From Verrucomicrobiaceae bacterium (GTDB taxonomy: Bacteria; Verrucomicrobiota; Verrucomicrobiia; Verrucomicrobiales; Akkermansiaceae), in NCBI GenBank assembly GCA_027485995.1, contig JAIXPW010000077.1, positions 62,001 through 126,000 on the forward strand: a stretch of DNA of 64,000 bases. The letters run 5' to 3'. Positions within the stretch are counted from its first letter, which is position 1. Every line of letters starts with the position of its first letter. Made by a program: the position numbers and the translations under genes. Below, piece after piece: positions 57,391 through 64,000 of the stretch. The notes under the pieces were generated by a model. The model saw only the letters and a list, made by a program, of their open reading frames with translations. It did not search any database and was not told where the DNA came from.

Positions 57391-57457
57391 CGCTCTTCAT
57401 TCTCATTCCTCGTTTTTGGAACTTGGAACTTGGCCCTTGGAACTTTCTCCTCCCCCC
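57391..57457. repeat. TTGGAAC-type spacer before the agmatine deiminase gene
   Basis: TTGGAACTTGGAACTTGG, then CCCTTGGAAC, directly upstream of a host gene. The same words occur twice in the Mu-like element, so the repeat is not confined to phage DNA. Confidence 0.65.
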
Positions 57458-58504
57458 ATGACTCCCGCCGCCCTCGGATTCTCCATGCCAGCCGAATGGT
57501 CGCCTCAGGAAGCCGTCTGGCTTTCGTGGCCGGTCGATGATCCCCGCCACTGGGGCGGAGCGAAGCGCGACCTGATCTGGGCAAAGTTCGCCGAAATCGC
57601 CGCCGCCATTTCCCGACATGAGCCGGTGCGCATCAATGCCCCGGGAGCCGATCACGCCGCCATCGCCGCCGCCTGCAATCGTGCGAAGGCCGTGCCGGAG
57701 CGCGTCGAGCTCTTCGACCACCCGCACAACGACGTCTGGTGCCGCGACCACGGACCGATCTTCGTGAAGCATCGCCACAGCGGCGAAACCGCGATCACCG
57801 ACTGGGACTTCAACGCCTGGGGAGGAAAGTTCCCGCCCTATGATCTCGACAACTCGATCCCGAAACAAATCGCCGCCAGCCTTGGCAAGAAGCGCTTCGA
57901 TGGCGGCATGATCCTCGAAGGCGGGGCGATCGAGATCAACGGTCGTGGCCAGCTCCTGACCACCGAGGCCGTGCTGCTGAACCCAAACCGCAATCCTCAT
58001 CTCTCGAAAAAAGAGATTGAGCAAAAGTTGCGCGACGGACTTGGCGTGACCGAAATCCTTTGGCTGAAACAGGGCATCGAAGGGGATGACACGGATGGAC
58101 ACATCGACGATCTCGCCCGCTTCGTGGATGAAACCACCATCCTCGCCTGCGTCGATTCGGAGATCTCTTCTCCCAATCATGTCGTTCTGGAAAGGAACCT
58201 CTCGGACCTGAGGGGTTTACTCACTCCGGACGGGCGGGCCTTCGAGGTCGTGGAGATCCCGCTTCCCGAGGCCTGCGAGGTGCCGGGCTGGCGGCTTCCG
58301 GTCCTTCCTGCCTCTTATGTCAACTTCCTGATTGTAAATGGTGGAGTCCTGGTCCCGACCTTCCGCCAGCATGCCAATGACGACCGGGCTTTGGGAATGA
58401 TCCGCGAGCTGTTTCCGGGTCGGCAGGTGACCGGGATCGCCTGCCTCGACCTGGTCGAGGAGGGAGGCACGCTTCATTGCATCTCGCAACAACAGCCGGA
58501 ATGA
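57458..58504 (+). CDS. aguA: Agmatine deiminase
   Basis: Encodes 348 residues from the ATG at 57,458. MPAEWSPQEAVWLSWP, NDVWCRDHGPIFV, GGMILEGGAIEING, GDDTDGHIDDLARF and the end GGTLHCISQQ with Cys341 are the guanidine-modifying fold of peptidyl-arginine-deiminase-type agmatine deiminases. It converts agmatine to N-carbamoylputrescine and ammonia, a step to putrescine. The length agrees with the family. No partner carbamoylputrescine amidase gene is visible beside it. Confidence 0.85.
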   Translation: MTPAALGFSMPAEWSPQEAVWLSWPVDDPRHWGGAKRDLIWAKFAEIAAAISRHEPVRINAPGADHAAIAAACNRAKAVPERVELFDHPHNDVWCRDHGPIFVKHRHSGETAITDWDFNAWGGKFPPYDLDNSIPKQIAASLGKKRFDGGMILEGGAIEINGRGQLLTTEAVLLNPNRNPHLSKKEIEQKLRDGLGVTEILWLKQGIEGDDTDGHIDDLARFVDETTILACVDSEISSPNHVVLERNLSDLRGLLTPDGRAFEVVEIPLPEACEVPGWRLPVLPASYVNFLIVNGGVLVPTFRQHANDDRALGMIRELFPGRQVTGIACLDLVEEGGTLHCISQQQPE

Positions 58505-58537
58505 AGGACTCCGAAGTTAAGTCATTGATCTAACAGG

Positions 58538-58840
58538 ATGGATTTCACCACTCATCCATTTGATCCCGCTTCACCGGGCCTGCCCCCGGCAGGACGGGTT
58601 GCTTGCATGAGTGGATTCATGGACTCGTCCCCACAGCCCCGATCAATCGGGTACTTCATCAGCGGCCGTCATGCCGACAAGGCCGAGCCCGGCAGGCAGT
58701 GGGAGTGGGATGACCTACCCTTGAGTGGGGAGCCCTGGACCCGCAAGGCCCTCGGCACCGGCCCCGATGACGATTGGCGGAAGGCCTTCGAGGCAGGGTT
58801 CCTGAAACGCTTCAACTCCAAACGGGCCGGAACGCCATGA
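58538..58840 (+). CDS. Hypothetical protein upstream of a glycosyltransferase
   Basis: Encodes up to 100 residues; an ATG at 58,607 is an alternative start (MSGFMDSSPQPRS). GYFISGRHADKAEPGRQWEW, DDDWRKAFEAGFLKRF. Four-base overlap with the next gene (ATGA) supports expression. No family is recognised. Confidence 0.5.
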   Translation: MDFTTHPFDPASPGLPPAGRVACMSGFMDSSPQPRSIGYFISGRHADKAEPGRQWEWDDLPLSGEPWTRKALGTGPDDDWRKAFEAGFLKRFNSKRAGTP

Positions 58841-59844
58841 TCGCGCGTCGTGTTTTCCGCCTGATCGCCATGGGCCTCTGGCTGTCGGTGTCCTTGCTTT
58901 CCGCTTGGCTGGTCGGGATTGACGGGGGATCCGCGATCGCGCCGGAATTCGCCATCCTGCTGGTGACGCTGCAATGCATGTGGATTTGCCAACTGCTCGG
59001 ACCGGAGGCCTATCTGGACAACTTCTGGGATGGATATGTGGACGATGTGGAGAGGCTGATGGACACGCCCCGTTTCCAGCAGGCCCCAACGGTCGACATG
59101 GCATCGCTGCCCATCGTGATCTGCGGCTGCTGTCGCGATGTGGAGCACCAACTGCCCAAGGTGCTGGCCTCCATGCACCGCATCGGCGCGCGATTCAAAT
59201 CCTACCGGATCGTCATCTTCGAGAACGATTCACGCGATGCCACCAGATCCCTCCTCGAGGCAGAGCAAACACGCTTTCCTGAACTCATCACCCTGCTGCT
59301 GGAGGACGGCATGAAGTCGCCATGGCGCACCGAACGATTGGCCTGCATTCGCAATCGCCTGCTCGATGAGGCGCGTCAACTCGATCCGAAAAACGAAGGC
59401 CTTCTGCTGATGATGGACATGGACGATGTCGCGACCAAGGGCACTCTCGCGGCAACGATCCACACCTGCTTTCATTTCCCCTTCGACTCCTGGGACGCAC
59501 TGACCACCAACCGGCGCTTCGTTTACTATGACATCTGGGCCTTGCGCATCCGGCAGCACATCGAGTTCGACTTCGCCGAGATGCGCAGGAAAACCCGGAG
59601 CATGGAAGGCGACCTGAAGTACTATCTGCGCTTCCTCAGGAGAATACGGAAATCCGATCGCCTCCTGCCGGTGCTCAGCGCCTTTGCAGGAGCGGCCCTC
59701 TACAAGATGTCGGCCCTCTCCGGAAAGCACTACATCGGCCTCGGACCCGAGGGTGGCGAGGTCTGCGAGCACCTCAGCCTGCATGAGCAGATGATCCGGG
59801 AAGGCCGGAAGATCTATCTCAACACCCTCATGGTGACCGCTTGA
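58837..59844 (+). CDS. Membrane-associated glycosyltransferase (GT69-like)
   Basis: Encodes 335 residues from the ATG at 58,837. Two hydrophobic segments at 8-28 and 38-55 anchor it. The catalytic part has VICGCCRDVEHQLPKVLASM, YRIVIFENDSRDATRSLLE and LLLMMDMDDVATKGT with the D-x-D metal motif, close to the pattern of fungal CAP59-like (GT69) enzymes and bacterial relatives. The sugar and acceptor are unknown. Confidence 0.65.
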   Translation: MIARRVFRLIAMGLWLSVSLLSAWLVGIDGGSAIAPEFAILLVTLQCMWICQLLGPEAYLDNFWDGYVDDVERLMDTPRFQQAPTVDMASLPIVICGCCRDVEHQLPKVLASMHRIGARFKSYRIVIFENDSRDATRSLLEAEQTRFPELITLLLEDGMKSPWRTERLACIRNRLLDEARQLDPKNEGLLLMMDMDDVATKGTLAATIHTCFHFPFDSWDALTTNRRFVYYDIWALRIRQHIEFDFAEMRRKTRSMEGDLKYYLRFLRRIRKSDRLLPVLSAFAGAALYKMSALSGKHYIGLGPEGGEVCEHLSLHEQMIREGRKIYLNTLMVTA

Positions 59845-59850
59845 GCGGGC

Positions 59851-60366
59851 TCACTGTTTCTTCTTCGGGGTCGCGGAGACCTTTCCCACCACCATTTCAT
59901 TGCCCGGGGACTTGCCCTCGGGAACGGCCACGGGCTCTCCAAGCGTCATGGGCCGATCCGGCTGCTGCCTGATCGTGCGGGTCACCGGATCCGGAGGCAT
60001 CATCGGCATGCCGGGGGCGACCGGATGACTCGTCGGCTTGCGACTGGTGCAGGACACCAGCGCGGCCGGCAGCAGCACCGAAACCATCGCCGCCATCCTG
60101 GGCAGCCTGCCGGAAAGCCGCAGCATCGCACGTTCGAGGCGATTCGGGGTGGCGATCGCGCCATCGGATGACTGGACGTAGGCGACACATTCACGGCCCT
60201 GGGTTTCCTCTGCGAAGGCCTTTCCCTCAAGCTCGGTCATCGCCGAAAGGTTGAAGACGTGCTTCCCGCATTGCGCGCAGAAACGCTTCCGCTCGTCTCC
60301 TTCCATGCCATTCCAATCCTGCGAACACGGACGGACGATCTTCAACGGCGGCTCGATCTTTCTCAT
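59851..60366 (-). CDS. Membrane protein with N-terminal Cys motif
   Basis: Encodes 171 residues. RPCSQDWNGMEGDERKRFCAQCGKHVFNLSAMTELE is a compact Cys motif (C..DW..M.GD.R.R.C..C...V.NLS.MT) that occurs at the N-terminus of many Bacteroidota and Verrucomicrobiota proteins. A hydrophobic segment (MAAMVSVLLPAALVSC) follows near residue 92-107 and a Pro-rich tail. No enzymatic domain is seen. Confidence 0.65.
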   Translation of the reverse strand: MRKIEPPLKIVRPCSQDWNGMEGDERKRFCAQCGKHVFNLSAMTELEGKAFAEETQGRECVAYVQSSDGAIATPNRLERAMLRLSGRLPRMAAMVSVLLPAALVSCTSRKPTSHPVAPGMPMMPPDPVTRTIRQQPDRPMTLGEPVAVPEGKSPGNEMVVGKVSATPKKKQ

Positions 60367-60457
60367 TCAAAAGGCCCTATCACGGCTGGCGTCCGATGGC
60401 ATGCAAAATCGGGCAAATGTTCGTGACGGTCTGCTGGCGGCGCGATCATTTTGAACC

Positions 60458-62143
60458 ATGTCGTGTTTCCTCCGATCGCTTCTCGCCGTGCTCGCCTGCC
60501 TGGCCCCGCCCCTCGCGACTGGAGCACCGCCGAACGTGCTGGTGATCCTCGCCGATGATCTCGGCTTCTCCGACCTCGGCTGCTATGGTGGGGAAATTTC
60601 CACCCCGCACCTCGACCAGCTCGCGAGCGACGGCCTGCGCTACACCACCTGCTACAACTCCGCCCGCTGCTGTCCTTCCCGCGCCTCGCTGATCACTGGA
60701 CTGCAACCGCATCAGGCCGGCATCGGATCCTTTGCCACCGCGAAGCCGGAGGCCGGAAAAAGCGCGGCCTACACCGGCCACCTCCTGCCAAATGCCGCCA
60801 CCCTTGCCGAGGTGCTGGGCGATGCGGGATACTCGACGTGGACGGTCGGGAAATGGCACATGGGCCACCCTGGGCCGATCGCGCGAGGCTTCGGGAATTT
60901 CTACGGCATCAGGAACCTGCTTTCCCATTCCGAGAGCCAGTGGGCCCCTCAAGCCTACGCACGCCTGCCGGAAGGGACGCCACCGGAAATCACCCGGCAG
61001 GAGGGCAGTTTCTTCGCCACCGATGTCTTCACCGACTACGCCCTCGAGTTCCTGAAACAGGCGCGACAGAAAAAGGACAAGCCTTGGTTCCTCTATCTCG
61101 CCCACAGCGCCCCGCACTTCCCCTTGCAGGCTCCGAAGCAGGACATCGACAAGCACATGGCCACCTATCGAAAAGGCTGGGATGTGCTCCGTGCCGAACG
61201 GTTCGAGCGGATGAAGAAACTCGGACTCTTTCCCGCAGACATGCCACTGCCGCCGCGCTCGTCGGTGCCGGTGGATCGCGATGACATCGCCAATGGCTTC
61301 GCCGGAAAAGAGAACCCGGCCTGGGACTCGCTGCCTGCGGATCGACGCGAGGACCTCGCCCGACGCATGGCCACCTTCGCGGCGATGGTCGAGCACGTGG
61401 ACGCAGGCATCGGCAAGGTTCTGGCCGATCTCGACGCACACGACGAGACCCGGAACACGCTCGTGTTTTTCCTCTCCGACAACGGCGCCTGCTACGAGTG
61501 GGGTCCGTTTGGCTTTGATGGATTGTCTCGCAAGGGCACCACCACCCTTCACACCGGCGACGAACTGGCGAACTTCGGCCAGCCCGGAACGCATTCCTCC
61601 TACGGCTCCGGCTGGGCAAATCTCGGCAACACCCCGCTCAAGCTCTACAAGCACTTCTGCCACGAAGGCGGGATTTCCAGCCCGCTCATCGTCCGCTGGC
61701 CTGCTGCCATCTCCCGGAAAAACGAGTGGGTCCAGGACCCCACGCATGTCATGGACCTCATGCCCACCATCCTCAATGCCGCCGGCATCACGCCACCAAA
61801 GGAGCGGAACGGCGCGCCCGTGATCCCGCTGGAAGGCATTTCGCTGATGCCCACCTTTTCCGGAAAGCCGCTGCCCGAGCGCATCATCGGCTTCGAGCAT
61901 CAGGAGGCCCGCGGCCTGCGCAAGGGCGACTGGAAACTCGCCTGGGGAAAACGCATGCCGGAAGCGCCGCAGTGGGAACTCTACAACCTCAAGACCGACC
62001 GCGCCGAGCAGCACAACCTCGCCGCCGAAAAGCCCGAACTCGTCGGCAAACTTTCCGCCGACTGGATGGCCTGGGCGAAACGGGTCGGCGTGGATCTCCG
62101 GAATGAAAAAGCCGCCAGCCCTCGCGGACCGGCGGCTGATTGA
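60458..62143 (+). CDS. Arylsulfatase (type I, formylglycine-dependent)
   Basis: Encodes 561 residues. A signal peptide (about 22 residues) precedes NVLVILADDLGFSDLGCYGG. SARCCPSRASLITG is the signature with Cys71 as the formylglycine precursor; VGKWHMGHP, LAHSAPHFPLQAP, FLSDNGACYEWGPFG and GGISSPLIVRWP follow. It belongs to the longer arylsulfatase A-like group. Exported, probably for polysaccharide degradation like the other two sulfatases 14 kb away. Confidence 0.85.
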   Translation: MSCFLRSLLAVLACLAPPLATGAPPNVLVILADDLGFSDLGCYGGEISTPHLDQLASDGLRYTTCYNSARCCPSRASLITGLQPHQAGIGSFATAKPEAGKSAAYTGHLLPNAATLAEVLGDAGYSTWTVGKWHMGHPGPIARGFGNFYGIRNLLSHSESQWAPQAYARLPEGTPPEITRQEGSFFATDVFTDYALEFLKQARQKKDKPWFLYLAHSAPHFPLQAPKQDIDKHMATYRKGWDVLRAERFERMKKLGLFPADMPLPPRSSVPVDRDDIANGFAGKENPAWDSLPADRREDLARRMATFAAMVEHVDAGIGKVLADLDAHDETRNTLVFFLSDNGACYEWGPFGFDGLSRKGTTTLHTGDELANFGQPGTHSSYGSGWANLGNTPLKLYKHFCHEGGISSPLIVRWPAAISRKNEWVQDPTHVMDLMPTILNAAGITPPKERNGAPVIPLEGISLMPTFSGKPLPERIIGFEHQEARGLRKGDWKLAWGKRMPEAPQWELYNLKTDRAEQHNLAAEKPELVGKLSADWMAWAKRVGVDLRNEKAASPRGPAAD

Positions 62144-62155
62144 GGATGAGACTGA

Positions 62156-62755
62156 TCAGGCGACCATGTCTTCGCTGAGGTCCATCGCCGTGTACTCGCC
62201 GTCCTTGCGGCGGTAGACGATCGTCAGGCAGCCACGGCGGGCGCTCTTGTAGAGCACGAAGGGACGGTCCGAGAGTTCCAGCTCCATGATCGCGTCTTCC
62301 TTGAACATGGTCTTCACCTTGTAGTTGTCCTTGTGGACGATGAAGGGCTCCGGATCGTGCTGCGCCTCTTCCGGATGATCGAGCACCTCGTCGTTGAAAT
62401 GACGCTCGTCGAGGTAGCGGATCGACTCATTGCGGTGGGGCCGGTGCTTCTTCATCAGCCGCGTCTTGTGCTTCCGCATGCGGCGGGCGATCTTCTCGAT
62501 CGTTTCATCGAGCGAGGCATACATGTCCTTGGTCTCGGTGTGCGCCTCGATGGTGATGTGGTTGGCGCAGAAGAGGATGATTTCAGCAATGTGCCGGTTT
62601 TTCTGCACGTCCAGGATGACCTTGGCTTCGATGATTCGCGGGTAGTCGAGATGCAGTCCTTCGATCTTCTTCAGCGCGTGTTCGCGCAGGGCCTCAGTCA
62701 CATGTTCGTGCCGCACCGTGACGGTGACCGGCAGATTGACGTTTGCGGTTTGCAT
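62156..62755 (-). CDS. hpf: Long ribosome hibernation-promoting factor
   Basis: Encodes 199 residues from the ATG at 62,755. Residues 1-105 are the RaiA/YfiA fold (VTVTVRHEHVTEALREHALKKIEGL, IIEAKVILDVQKNRHIAEII, YASLDETIEKIARRMRKHKTRLM). After a linker the S30AE C-terminal domain appears (IVHKDNYKVKTMFKEDAIMELELSDRPFVLYKS; GCLTIVYRRKDGEYTAMDL). Long HPF dimerises 70S ribosomes into inactive 100S particles in stationary phase. Confidence 0.85.
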   Translation of the reverse strand: MQTANVNLPVTVTVRHEHVTEALREHALKKIEGLHLDYPRIIEAKVILDVQKNRHIAEIILFCANHITIEAHTETKDMYASLDETIEKIARRMRKHKTRLMKKHRPHRNESIRYLDERHFNDEVLDHPEEAQHDPEPFIVHKDNYKVKTMFKEDAIMELELSDRPFVLYKSARRGCLTIVYRRKDGEYTAMDLSEDMVA

Positions 62756-62925
62756 GTTCGAATTTCGGTTTGATTTCGGTTGAACGGACGACGGCTTTTT
62801 CCGTCGAATCCACCTGACAACCTGACTCAAAGGTGACGAAAACGCCACGCACTTCTTTGAAAAAATTTCGCATGGATTGCGAAAGATTCGGGGCCCCGAC
62901 GGCGGTCGTGGCAGGGATTCAGGAA

Positions 62926-63035
62926 GTAGCACAAGTTTGCAACTTGTGTGGGGGCTGCGGCCCTTTGAGGGAAAAAGACGACCCGGCCTCCCGGAGGTCC
63001 GCCCCACCCGCACGCAACTTGCAAAGTTACGCTAC
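62926..63035. repeat. 110 bp palindromic repeat, copy 1
   Basis: The left arm GTAGCACAAGTTTGCAACTT and the right arm AAGTTACGCTAC (63,024-63,035) are the ends of an imperfect inverted repeat of about 25 bases; the centre is GC-rich. A second copy of the same length lies at 63,778-63,887. The right arm contains the stop codon of the neighbouring pseudopilin-like gene (CTA at 63,032). It behaves like a REP/MITE-type element. Confidence 0.75.
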
Positions 63036-63760
63036 TTCGGCCACTTCACGGTCGGTGCCTTGCCGTGCCAGAATGGTTGGCGGGGATCGAAGATGTCGAT
63101 GCCGTTGAGGTTTACGTGGCCGGACGGGTCGATGAAGAAAGTGGCGACGCTTTGGTCAGCACGAAGAATCAGGGCTCTTCCGTCAAAAGGCTCTCGATCA
63201 AAGATGAGCTTACCGGGTATCAGCGGCGTCACGCAGACAGGGGTTTGTGGATCGATCTTCGAGGAGAGACCGACAATGTAGGCAAAGGCGCACTCCCTGG
63301 CAGCCAGCATCGTCGCTTCCGAAGACCGGACGTTGTCCGCCTTTTTAGACCAAGGCGTTTTGGCGTAGAAGATTTCTTCAGAGTCGCAGACGCCTGCCAC
63401 GAACAACTGCTGAAACAGGTCGTTCGAGGTCGAGTCGCTGAGAAGCCAAGTCGAGCCAGTGTCGGCCTTGACCGCGAGTGCGGTTGATGCATCTGGAAAT
63501 TTGCCGTATTTTGCTTCGAACCCGGACAAGGCCAGTCCGATTTGATTGGCGTTCGAAGTCGCCGTGATCAAGTCGCCCTTCATTCGAAGCTTCCTCGGCC
63601 CAGGCCCGAAAAACACCACCATGGACAGGATGGTCACGATGGCAGCAAGGATGCCCAATCCGATGATCTTTCGAAACCTGCCCTGAGACCTCAGCGCTTC
63701 CTCCCCCGGCGGCGGTGCAGGCACGCCGGGCGGTGGCTGGGGAAGGAACTCGTCGTGCAT
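63032..63760 (-). CDS. Pseudopilin-like exported protein
   Basis: Encodes 242 residues. A Pro-rich cytoplasmic N-terminus (MHDEFLPQPPPGVPAPPPG) is followed by a transmembrane helix (IIGLGILAAIVTILSMVVFF) and a periplasmic domain with ATSNANQIGLALSGFEAKYGKFPDAST, the helix-then-KYG-FPD pattern of type II secretion pseudopilins. The family is common in Verrucomicrobiota. The C-terminal 20 residues (FDPRQPFWHGKAPTVKWPK) are the same as in the next gene. Confidence 0.65.
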   Translation of the reverse strand: MHDEFLPQPPPGVPAPPPGEEALRSQGRFRKIIGLGILAAIVTILSMVVFFGPGPRKLRMKGDLITATSNANQIGLALSGFEAKYGKFPDASTALAVKADTGSTWLLSDSTSNDLFQQLFVAGVCDSEEIFYAKTPWSKKADNVRSSEATMLAARECAFAYIVGLSSKIDPQTPVCVTPLIPGKLIFDREPFDGRALILRADQSVATFFIDPSGHVNLNGIDIFDPRQPFWHGKAPTVKWPK

Positions 63761-63777
63761 TCGTCGAGACTACGGAA

Positions 63778-63887
63778 GTAGCACAAGTTTGCAACTTGTG
63801 TGTGGGGTGCGGCCCTTTGAGGGAAAGAGACGACCCGGTGCCCCAGAGGTCCGCCCCACCCGCACGCAACTTGCAAAGTTACGCTAC
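63778..63887. repeat. 110 bp palindromic repeat, copy 2
   Basis: Same length and arms as the copy at 62,926-63,035, with scattered substitutions in the centre. It again ends over the stop codon of the upstream pseudopilin-like gene (CTA at 63,884), so gene end plus repeat were duplicated as a unit. Confidence 0.75.
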
Positions 63888-64000
63888 TTCGGCCACTTCA
63901 CGGTCGGGGCTTTGCCGTGCCAGAACGGTTGGCGGGGATCGAAGAGATCCATGCCGTTGAGGATGGCTCGGCCGGATTTGTCGATGGGGAGAGCGGTGAC
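63884..64000 (-). CDS. Pseudopilin-like protein, partial (runs off the right edge)
   Basis: Only the last 38 residues are in the window (ALPIDKSGRAILNGMDLF then DPRQPFWHGKAPTVKWPK). They match the C-terminus of the neighbouring gene closely, so it is a tandem paralogue. The start lies beyond the window. Confidence 0.7.
   Translation of the reverse strand, partial: VTALPIDKSGRAILNGMDLFDPRQPFWHGKAPTVKWPK

Overview
The window is GC-rich, and its chromosomal part (about 44.7-64 kb) carries several formylglycine sulfatases, a lipid A-type acyltransferase, an ELM1-like glycosyltransferase, pseudopilin-like exported proteins and a long hibernation factor. That mixture, with characteristic intergenic repeats, suggests a Gram-negative member of the Verrucomicrobiota (Verrucomicrobiales-like). 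This is inference from gene content; no rRNA gene is present.

Two different phages occupy 1-44.5 kb. Element A (1 to about 17,237, open at the left window edge) is Mu-like. A leftward early operon (9.83 kb down to position 1) encodes small HTH regulators, a ParB/Srx-like protein, a MuA-type transposase, a MuB-type ATPase, a Gam-like DNA-end protector and many small proteins. A rightward arm encodes a repressor, a secreted protein coupled to it, lysis proteins including an endolysin, tiny membrane proteins, and a packaging set: DUF3486 protein, a terminase split into separate ATPase and nuclease genes, and a DUF935 portal. The arm ends in repeated GTTTCA boxes and a terminal CA at about 17,237, laid out like a Mu right end.

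Prophage B (about 17,238 to 44,530) has its own terminase, portal and capsid genes, all leftward. Packaging and head genes come first (27.5 to 17.3 kb), with a lysis cassette, an initiator-like tRNA and a tmRNA-like structured element among them. Upstream are two DNA methyltransferases, a DnaC-like loader, a replication protein, a resolvase-like nuclease, a PolX-like nucleotidyltransferase, a YqaJ exonuclease with a putative annealing protein, and many small genes (42.8 to 27.7 kb). A divergent LexA/S24-type repressor (42.9 kb) faces this operon across an operator-like inverted repeat. The right boundary lies at the 5' half of a tRNA-Arg(CCT) gene cut at its anticodon loop (44,532-44,569). No tail genes or integrase of B are visible: its head operon stops abruptly at the Mu-like right end. 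The simplest reading is that A transposed into B, so the rest of B lies to the left of A, outside the window.

The chromosomal part has two leftward sulfatases, a rightward envelope-glycan operon (acyltransferase, ELM1-like protein, two glycosyltransferases, Lnb-like membrane protein), a matrixin-type metalloprotease, a DUF486 membrane protein, a Tat-exported metallophosphoesterase, an agmatine deiminase, a further glycosyltransferase, a third sulfatase, a long HPF, and tandem pseudopilin-like genes separated by a duplicated 110 bp palindromic repeat. Short repeated spacers of the TTGGAACTTGG and TTTCGAATTTC kind occur both here and inside element A.
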